Source: DAOUAJ01 sp034433615 (lineage in GTDB: Bacteria; Chloroflexota; Anaerolineae; DUEN01). From it: DNA of 11,099 nucleotides. Positions 6,067-11,099 of the stretch are shown in pieces. The stretch spans positions 1 through 11,099 of the forward strand of contig DAOUAJ010000300.1 in NCBI GenBank assembly GCA_034433615.1, read 5' to 3'. A model generated the notes under the pieces. It saw only the letters and a program-made list of their open reading frames with translations. It was not told the origin of the DNA and did no database searches. The position numbers and the translations under genes are program-made. Within the stretch, counting starts at the first letter, position 1, and the number at the start of each line of letters is the position of its first letter.

Positions 6067-6509
6067 GAGCAGTGGTGCAGCGCGTGAGCCGGGCTTCCGT
6101 AACGGTCGCAGGAGAGGAGATCAGCGCCATCGGCCATGGTTTCCTGATCCTCCTGGGGGTGACCCACGATGACGGTGAGGCCGAGGCTGTCTATCTCGCC
6201 CGCAAGATCGCCGGGCTACGGCTATTTGAGGATGCCCAGGGGAAGATGAATCTGTCGCTGGCAGACGTGGGCGGCCAGGCGCTGGTGGTATCGCAATTTA
6301 CGCTGTACGGCGACGCGCGCAAGGGGCGCCGCCCCAGTTTTACCGACGCCGCTCGACCGGAGCAGGCCGAGCCTCTGGTGGAACGCTTCGTAGCCTGTTT
6401 GCGGGACGCGGGTGTGCCCACTCAAACCGGGCAGTTTCAAGCCCACATGGCTGTCTGCCTATGCAATGATGGACCGGTCACGTTAATTCTGGACACAGCG
6501 CAACTGTGA
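6063..6509 (+). CDS. dtd: D-aminoacyl-tRNA deacylase
   Basis: The 148-residue protein matches the DTD family end to end and at normal length. It begins MRAVVQRVSRASVTV and contains GVTHDD, LARKIAGLRLFED and KMNLSL. The signature SQFTLYGDARKGRRPSF (77-93) supplies the catalytic SQxxL region. NDGPVT (135-140) carries the Gly-cisPro motif (Gly137-Pro138) that excludes L-amino acids. The enzyme is a cytoplasmic homodimer that removes D-amino acids (and glycine mischarged on tRNA-Ala) from tRNA. Its ATG overlaps the stop of the PyrD-like gene (ATGA, 6063-6066), so the two are translated together. Confidence 0.97.
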   Translation: MRAVVQRVSRASVTVAGEEISAIGHGFLILLGVTHDDGEAEAVYLARKIAGLRLFEDAQGKMNLSLADVGGQALVVSQFTLYGDARKGRRPSFTDAARPEQAEPLVERFVACLRDAGVPTQTGQFQAHMAVCLCNDGPVTLILDTAQL

Positions 6510-6563
6510 GATGGTAGCTGTTTGTCTGCAATCGCAACGCGACTGGAAAAGGGGTGTGATCTG

Positions 6564-7166
6564 ATGATTGACGACTTTCTTACCCGGCCGGAGCAGAAGG
6601 CGGTGGACCTGACCATCCTCCAGGCGATGACAGCGCGCCTGGACGATTACCTGACTCGCGATCGTCTGCACTGGCCGATGGTGGTGGAGACTCCTGAAGG
6701 CACCCGTCGGCCCACCATGTCCATCGGCGGGATGTTAGCTCGCCTGGTCCGCCTGCGCGCCTTGGCCGACCGTCTGACGTCAGAGGAGAATGAGGTCCTG
6801 CAAAAGGCAGAGGCCGAGATGGCCCGCGCGCGCCGTTGGTATCCCGAAGCTTATCGCTCCCACGTCATTCACGAGTTGACCAGCCTGCTAGACTCCTGGC
6901 GTTGGTTCCTGGATGAGTGCTACGAGAACCTGGAAGCGTGCGCCGACAGCTACCCGGCCGACGCACGCATCCGCACGAATATCCAGTTGCTCGTTGATCA
7001 CATGGGGGAAGAGGCGTTACCGGCTGGCCTTTTGGATCAAATCCGCGCGCTAGACGGCCGTCTGCGCTCGCGCTTCCAATCAGGAGAGTTCATCTGGGAA
7101 AGCAAGCTGGCCCCTGTCTTCCCTCCCAAGCAGTTCTGGTGGCTCTACGGCCGCCCGTCGGTATGA
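6564..7166 (+). CDS. Conserved-looking helical protein of unknown function
   Basis: I chose ATG 6564 because AAGGGGTG lies at suitable spacing upstream; a start at 6522 would add 14 poorly composed residues. The 200-residue product is acidic-basic mixed, mostly helical and cytoplasmic, with no signal peptide or membrane segment. Notable stretches are RRWYPEAYRSHVIHELTSLLDSWRWFLDECYENLEACADSYPADARIRTNI (about 91-140), rich in Trp, Tyr and acidic residues, and a C-terminal FIWESKLAPVFPPKQFWWLYGRP. This could be a small helical bundle. I do not recognise the family. It closes the plus-strand operon 54 bases after dtd, and its codon use resembles that of its neighbours. Confidence 0.75.
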   Translation: MIDDFLTRPEQKAVDLTILQAMTARLDDYLTRDRLHWPMVVETPEGTRRPTMSIGGMLARLVRLRALADRLTSEENEVLQKAEAEMARARRWYPEAYRSHVIHELTSLLDSWRWFLDECYENLEACADSYPADARIRTNIQLLVDHMGEEALPAGLLDQIRALDGRLRSRFQSGEFIWESKLAPVFPPKQFWWLYGRPSV

Positions 7167-7171
7167 ATGTG

Positions 7172-7235
7172 ATCAGCGGAGCCTTCCGTTTTACGCATTA
7201 CGTCTTACGGACCGGGCGTAACAGCCTCCGCTGAT
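7172..7235. terminator. Inverted repeat between convergent genes, likely bidirectional terminator
   Basis: ATCAGCGGAG (7172-7181) and its exact complement CTCCGCTGAT (7226-7235) flank 44 bases between convergent genes; the match extends two more bases after one mismatch. The right arm lies within the last codons of the minus-strand TPR gene. The enclosed DNA holds three head-to-tail copies of TTACGNN (about 7191-7211). There is no T-run on either strand, so termination by the canonical mechanism is unproven. It may equally be a small mobile or structural repeat. Confidence 0.45.
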
Positions 7236-8338
7236 GAGGCTGCGCTCTCGGCTGGCGCGAAATAACTGCGCAACTCCTGCTTCAGTCCCTCGTCTGTCAC
7301 CAGTTCCTCGAAATCACTCCACAAATCAGCGGGCAGCAACGCTCGCGGCCCGAAGGTCTGCCGCCGGATGCGCAGTGCGGTATCCAGATTGGCTTTGGCT
7401 ACCTCGGCCTCACCCGAGGCAGCCCAGATCAGTGCGATAGCCAGATAGCATGGCTCGGCCGTATAGCCGCGCTGGATCAGGGTTAACAGGAACTCCAATG
7501 CGGTATTCCTCTCGCCGAGGCGGAACTGAGCCATGGCCCAGGCTTCCCACCCTGCATCGAAGTCGCCAGGCCGATTCTGTACCACGCGCCGCCAGGCCTT
7601 CTCAGCACGCGCATGGTCCCCCCGATAATGGGCCAGCAGGCCACGGTAGTAACCAGCCACCAGTGGATTCTCTTCAGCGTCCAGGTAAAGCAGAGCGCTG
7701 TCGTAGTCGCCGGCTTCTATGAACATGCGATAGACAGTCTCTGATGCCCTTTTGAAGAATGCATCGTGTTTGCGAGCGGTTTCCCATGCCCGTGCGGCCG
7801 CGTGGAATTGACCCTGCTTTCGCAGCAGGCGAAAACGCGTCCAGTGAAGCAGACCCAGTTCCTCGCTTTCGCGCGCCCGTTGGGCGGCTTCCGCCAGCAT
7901 GGACTCTGCCTCCTCCAGGCGGTCCATCTCCAGCAACTGCGCAGCCAGTTCCAACGGATGCCAGAAGTCGTCGGGAGCCTCTTTTGTCAGTTGGCGCAGT
8001 TCAGCCAATCCCGACTCGACCTCCCCCGTGTAAATGAGCTCGGTCGCTGCCCGTCGCCGCCAGAGTTGGGAGTCATCAGGATCCAGCTCAGCCATTTGCC
8101 GACACAAGGCATTGGCCTGGGCGTGCTCTCCCATCCAATCGAGCACCAACTGCAGCTCATCGGCGGCGGTGATCAAATAACCCTGGAGTTGCTCATCGCG
8201 CGGAGACATTTCCGGTAACACGCGGCTGAGCCGATCAACAACTCGACGATATGATTCGATGGCGGCCTCAGGTTGCCCAGCCGCCCGTGCCTGGCGAGCT
8301 CGTTGGATCAGATCCTCATAGCTTCCTGGGATGTGCAT
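7205..8338 (-). CDS. TPR-repeat protein
   Basis: The 377-residue cytoplasmic protein starts MHIPGSYEDLIQRAR, chosen because GGAGAGAG precedes that ATG (complement 8336-8338) at good spacing; longer readings would consume the upstream noncoding region. It is built of helix pairs with the TPR pattern: RARAAGQPEAAIESYRRVV, MGEHAQANALCRQMAELDPDD, GEVESGLAELRQLTKEAPDD, DRLEEAESMLAEAAQRA, GQFHAAARAWETARKHD, GDYDSALLYLDAEENP and RGDHARAEKAWRRVVQNRPGD, with an Ala/Ser-rich C-terminal tail. TPR arrays are protein-binding scaffolds. No enzymatic domain is present, and the partner cannot be read from sequence. It lies downstream of the EamA transporter on the same strand, 145 bases away, and converges on the unknown gene at 6564-7166. 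Confidence 0.85.
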   Translation of the reverse strand: MHIPGSYEDLIQRARQARAAGQPEAAIESYRRVVDRLSRVLPEMSPRDEQLQGYLITAADELQLVLDWMGEHAQANALCRQMAELDPDDSQLWRRRAATELIYTGEVESGLAELRQLTKEAPDDFWHPLELAAQLLEMDRLEEAESMLAEAAQRARESEELGLLHWTRFRLLRKQGQFHAAARAWETARKHDAFFKRASETVYRMFIEAGDYDSALLYLDAEENPLVAGYYRGLLAHYRGDHARAEKAWRRVVQNRPGDFDAGWEAWAMAQFRLGERNTALEFLLTLIQRGYTAEPCYLAIALIWAASGEAEVAKANLDTALRIRRQTFGPRALLPADLWSDFEELVTDEGLKQELRSYFAPAESAASSAEAVTPGP

Positions 8339-8404
8339 GTTGGGGTCTCTCTCCGTTTGGAATCTTGTGAGAGCAATCTTTGCCCTTTGAACAGCCATGT
8401 TGCA

Positions 8405-8483
8405 GCCGTGATGCGTGCCTGCCTTAGACGACGTGCAGGGCAGGGAAACGGGATGCGTAGGCTCACGGATCACCCATCACGGC
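8405..8483. repeat. Inverted repeat between EamA and TPR genes
   Basis: GCCGTGATG (8405-8413) and CATCACGGC (8475-8483) are perfect complements. A nested smaller stem lies inside (CCTGCC about 8418-8423 with GGCAGG). On the minus strand the structure begins directly after the EamA stop codon, and it lies 66 bases or more upstream of the TPR gene. It may terminate the EamA transcript or fold in the TPR leader. No T-run follows, so the role is open. Confidence 0.4.
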
Positions 8484-9479
8484 TTAAATTCCCTGCGCCA
8501 TCTGACGCTGGCGGCCTGATCCCTGCCAGATCAGGTCGCCCAACTCAGCCACCAGCATGCCGATCAAAATCAACGCACTCCCTAGCATCGCGCGCCCGGT
8601 CAGCATCTCCCCGATCAGCAAGAAGCTGAACAACGCGGCAAAGACCGGTTCCAGGGAAAAGATGAGCGCCGTGTGCGTGGGACTGGTGAACCGTTGGGCC
8701 CAGGTCTGCGTGGCGAAGGCGAAGGAAGTAGCCAGCACACCCGTGAAGGCGGCAGCGAAGAGAGCCTGTCCGCCCATCGCCGGCCAGGGCTGTTCCCATC
8801 CTATCGCGATGGCTCCGCTCATCGCAGCAACCGTAGCAATCTGTACTGCTGCCAGGCGCATAGCTGGCTGTCTGGGTGCAAAAGCCGCCGTGAGCACCAC
8901 CTGGGCGGCGAAGCTGACCGCACAACCCAACACCAGAAGATCACCCAGACCCACATTCAGATCGGCGTTGCCTGTCCCTTGTGCCTGTCCTGCCCGGGAC
9001 AGGCTGGCAGTCAGGTCAGGGAGGGAAAGCAGGGCCAGCCCAACTGTGGCCAGAGCCACACCCGCGACGGCTGCTCGCGTGGGCGGGCGACGCAGGAATA
9101 GCGCCGAGGCTACTGGCACTAATGCCACGGATAGGCCGGTGATGAACCCGGCCTTGGCCGGCGTGGTATATCGCAGCCCCATCGTCTGCAACCCGTAGCC
9201 TGTCAGCAGCGCCAGCCCCATCAGCCCGCCCTGCACCAGCAGCCGCCGGTCTGGCCATGGAGCGGATGTCTCCCGCCAGGCCAGGGGGAGCAGAGTCAAC
9301 GCTGCCAGAGAAAAACGCACGGCCAGAAACGCGAAAACCGGAAAATTGGTGACTGCATCCTTGACCATGACAAAGGTGGCACCCCAGATCGCTACCACCA
9401 ACAGCAACGCCAGGTCAGCCACAAGCAGCCTGGGGACCGGCAATTGACGACGTGGGGCGATGGGTGGAAGAGGATTCAT
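8484..9479 (-). CDS. EamA/DMT-family membrane transporter
   Basis: The product of about 331 residues has ten predicted membrane helices in two homologous EamA halves. The first contains LALLLVVAIWGATFVMVKDAV, followed by FAFLAVRFSLAALTLLPLAW and GLQTMGLRYTTPAKAGFITGLSVALVPVASALFL. The second contains LGDLLVLGCAVSFAAQVVLTAAFAP, ending with SPTHTALIFSLEPVFAALFSFLLIGE and LIGMLVAE. WGATF and the SLEP-x-FA motif are typical of drug/metabolite exporters of the RhaT/YdcZ-like group. The substrate cannot be told from sequence; amino-acid or metabolite export is usual. Two ATGs are adjacent behind GAGGAG; the second (9479) has slightly better spacing. It lies 34 bases after the chelatase gene and is probably co-transcribed with it, so export or uptake of a related small molecule is possible but unsupported. 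Confidence 0.9.
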   Translation of the reverse strand: MNPLPPIAPRRQLPVPRLLVADLALLLVVAIWGATFVMVKDAVTNFPVFAFLAVRFSLAALTLLPLAWRETSAPWPDRRLLVQGGLMGLALLTGYGLQTMGLRYTTPAKAGFITGLSVALVPVASALFLRRPPTRAAVAGVALATVGLALLSLPDLTASLSRAGQAQGTGNADLNVGLGDLLVLGCAVSFAAQVVLTAAFAPRQPAMRLAAVQIATVAAMSGAIAIGWEQPWPAMGGQALFAAAFTGVLATSFAFATQTWAQRFTSPTHTALIFSLEPVFAALFSFLLIGEMLTGRAMLGSALILIGMLVAELGDLIWQGSGRQRQMAQGI

Positions 9480-9513
9480 CATCTCCTCACGAGCCGCTCA
9501 TCTTGAATGCACC

Positions 9514-10521
9514 CTACTGATTCACACCTGGCCTGGTGATCAGCCTGGGAGCTACCGGCAGTTCACTCTGGACCATGCGTAACAGCGACTCCGCTTCCAG
9601 ATCCGGGATGGTATAGCAGGGTGCTCCCATGGCCTCTGCCAGGCTTTGGGCCAGCCCCCGGTCGAAAGCGGTATGCTCCATGTTGATGACGACACTGCGC
9701 AGGTGAGCCTGGCGCAGCAGGTCAGCGACACGCAACGCCTCCTCCTGAGCAGGCAGGCCAGCTATCGAGACATTGCCCGCGCCGTCGGTCAGCAGGATGA
9801 TGAGAGGTACAACTTCGGCATCGCGGCGTCGGGCGGTGAGGCACACCTGGTAGGCCAGTAGCAGCCCGCTGGAGAGAGGCGTCTTCCCGCCCACGGGGAG
9901 GTCTTTCAGAGCCCGTTGAGCCAGTTCGACGCTGGAAGTAGGCGGGAGCACGATACGTGCTCCGTCCCGCTGGAACACGATCAACCCCACCTGATCACGC
10001 CGTTGATAAGCGTCCTTGAGCAACGACATGATCGCCCCTTTGGTGGCCTCCATGCGTTCGGCCGCGGCCATGGACCAGGAAGCGTCCACGACGAAGAGGA
10101 CCAGATTGGCCGTCCGGCGCACTCGCACCTTACGTTGCAGGTCTTCCTTTTGCACCAGCAGCGCCAGGTCGCTCTCTACCATCTCACGGCGGCTCTTCTG
10201 GTGAGGCGCTGCCTGGCGTAACGTAGCATCAAAAGCGATGTCATCCGGGCGCTCGCCCGCTGGCCTGGCCCGCACATAACGGCCGCGCTTCCGTTCGGTG
10301 CGGGTCACCGAACGCTTACCTGCTTTCTGCCGGGTCAAACGATCAAGCGGGGTATCTAAACGGCGAGCCTGGAAGACCTGACCGACTCGAACCGGCCGCT
10401 GCGCGCTGCGATCTTGCCCTGATGCCGACGAGTCACTGGTCGTGTCGTGCAGCGGGGCAAACGATGGCGGTAAATCCTGGGCGTTACCTTCCTCAGTCTC
10501 ACCCGTCAGGTCTTTTTTTTT
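9514..10521 (-). CDS. chlD: Chelatase D subunit, VWA half, reached by -1 frameshift
   Basis: This is the second half of a ChlD/BchD-type AAA+ chelatase subunit. It is open without a stop from the A-run at 10513-10521 to TAG 9514-9516, in the -1 frame relative to the upstream AAA+ half. After the junction come an acidic, Pro-rich linker (DLTGETEEGN, DLPPSFAPLHD), a basic stretch (KRSVTRTERKRGRYVRARP), and a von Willebrand A domain with an intact MIDAS metal site: DASWS, then Thr in GGKTPL, then LTDGAGN. Such subunits couple ATP hydrolysis to Mg or Co insertion into a tetrapyrrole by a large subunit (ChlH or CobN), which is not in the window. A separate gene starting at TTG 10338 would lack the linker and has no strong ribosome binding site. 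Frameshifted synthesis from the gene entering at the right edge is therefore favoured. Confidence 0.85.
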   Translation of the reverse strand, partial: KKKDLTGETEEGNAQDLPPSFAPLHDTTSDSSASGQDRSAQRPVRVGQVFQARRLDTPLDRLTRQKAGKRSVTRTERKRGRYVRARPAGERPDDIAFDATLRQAAPHQKSRREMVESDLALLVQKEDLQRKVRVRRTANLVLFVVDASWSMAAAERMEATKGAIMSLLKDAYQRRDQVGLIVFQRDGARIVLPPTSSVELAQRALKDLPVGGKTPLSSGLLLAYQVCLTARRRDAEVVPLIILLTDGAGNVSIAGLPAQEEALRVADLLRQAHLRSVVINMEHTAFDRGLAQSLAEAMGAPCYTIPDLEAESLLRMVQSELPVAPRLITRPGVNQ

Positions 10522-11099
10522 ACTTCAGCAGGTGAGGGATGGGTGTTATCAGGGAAATTTGGTTGCTGGACCTGAGCGCGAGCGTGCTCCAGGCGATCCT
10601 GGAGCTGGCTGAACTCTAACGAGGATTCCTGAAAAGGTTGTCGTTTCAGACGATGAGGCAATGCCAGCTCGGCCGCCAACAAGATGTCACGGTCGTTGAT
10701 GGCCAATCGTCCCTCGAAGGCGGCGTGGGCTCGCGCCGTCTTGAGGATAACAATGTCCGCTCGATGGCCATCCACGTGCAGCTCGGAAGTAAGCTGGGCG
10801 ATGGTGTACAGATCACGCTGAGTATACGTCACCAGGTCCAGCCGCTCCCGAGCGTGCGCGATCTCCTGCGAGAGTTTGTTTTCTTCTGCCTGCCACGCTT
10901 CCCGGAACCCTTCCGCGTCCTGGTCAAACTGGATGCGGCGTTCCAGGATTTGCACGCGCTGGTCGGCATCCAACAGACCGTGAATATCTACCGAGAGGGC
11001 AAAGCGATCCAGAAGCTGGGGGCGCAGCTCGCCTTCTTCAGGGTTCATGCTTCCTACCAGGACGAAGCGCGCCGGATGAGAGAAGCTGATCCCCTCCCG
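10506..11099 (-). CDS. chlD: Chelatase AAA+ half (ChlI-like), 5' part beyond window
   Basis: This is the normal-frame product. It enters at the right edge and ends at TGA 10508-10506, seven codons past the start of the lysine run (ends AEVKKKT). The visible part carries the sensor-1 and arginine-finger region (FVLVGSMNPEEGELRPQLLDRFALSV) and the sensor-2 helix (ELHVDGHRADIVILKTARAHAAFEGR), both diagnostic for magnesium-chelatase AAA+ modules; Walker A and B lie outside. The Met at 11048 is internal, not a start. Read without slipping, it yields a free AAA+ protein equivalent to the small subunit ChlI. With a -1 slip at the A-run it extends into the VWA half as the medium subunit ChlD. Neighbour on the same strand: EamA transporter. 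Confidence 0.85.
   Translation of the reverse strand, partial: REGISFSHPARFVLVGSMNPEEGELRPQLLDRFALSVDIHGLLDADQRVQILERRIQFDQDAEGFREAWQAEENKLSQEIAHARERLDLVTYTQRDLYTIAQLTSELHVDGHRADIVILKTARAHAAFEGRLAINDRDILLAAELALPHRLKRQPFQESSLEFSQLQDRLEHARAQVQQPNFPDNTHPSPAEVKKKT
10512..10518 (-). promoter_or_regulatory. Slippery heptamer A AAA AAG for -1 frameshifting
   Basis: On the minus strand the codons GTA AAA AAA AAG ACC TGA contain nine consecutive A residues. The last seven bases of the slip region read A AAA AAG in the correct phase, the same heptamer used by E. coli dnaX. A stop lies one codon later. A modest stem (GGGTG with CGCCC, U-G tolerant) can form a few bases downstream. No Shine-Dalgarno-like stimulator is evident upstream. 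A run of nine A could also cause RNA polymerase slippage. Confidence 0.75.

Noticed and set aside
10513..10521. Run of nine T as an intrinsic terminator
   Set aside because: It lies inside the chelatase reading frame on the minus strand as an A-run, has no GC-rich hairpin before it on the plus strand, and joins two halves of one protein.
1..11099. CRISPR array, tRNA or rRNA genes
   Set aside because: I saw no regularly spaced repeats, no cloverleaf with conserved GTTCGANTC arm, and no rRNA-like stretch.

Overview
The window looks like a GC-rich chromosomal segment of a filamentous-type Chloroflexota (Anaerolineae-like) bacterium, probably from a metagenome. This is an inference from gene style: secreted proteins with Pro/Thr-rich linkers and a PLALK-type C-terminus, a CRP-like regulator heading a metabolic operon, and a chlD-type AAA+/VWA chelatase gene. 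No rRNA or other marker is present to prove it.

Region 1 (1-2259) is accessory DNA. It opens inside a wrecked group II intron: an N-terminal reverse transcriptase fragment runs almost directly into intron domains V and VI. The intron end is fused to the right half of an integron attC site (248-292). A cassette follows with two secreted-protein genes (330-1113 broken, 1134-1577 intact), then a second, complete attC site (1612-1681), then a second cassette holding a broken membrane-protein gene (1717-2259). Genes point toward the attC at their 3' end, as in real integron cassettes, but no integrase gene or attI site is visible. All four premature stop codons in the two broken genes can be explained by C-to-T changes.

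Region 2 (2328-7166, plus strand) is ordinary chromosome. A glycoside-hydrolase-like TIM-barrel gene comes first. A consensus-like sigma-70 promoter (TTGCTC-N17-TATAAT) then precedes a tight cluster: a CRP/FNR-family regulator, a PyrK-type iron-sulfur flavoprotein, a PyrD-like protein that has lost the expected catalytic and flavin-contacting residues, the D-aminoacyl-tRNA deacylase dtd, and a 200-residue protein of unknown function. The PyrK/PyrD-like pair resembles a type 1B dihydroorotate dehydrogenase, but the degenerate partner makes another role possible.

Region 3 (7205-11099, minus strand) converges on region 2. Read in its own direction it holds a chlD-type chelatase gene (entering from beyond the right edge), an EamA-family membrane transporter and a TPR-repeat protein. 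The chelatase is split between two frames at a nine-A run that contains the slippery heptamer A AAA AAG. A -1 shift there joins the AAA+ half to the VWA half with no intervening stop, while normal reading ends after two more codons. This matches the programmed frameshifting described for chlD genes, which lets one gene make both the small and the medium chelatase subunit.
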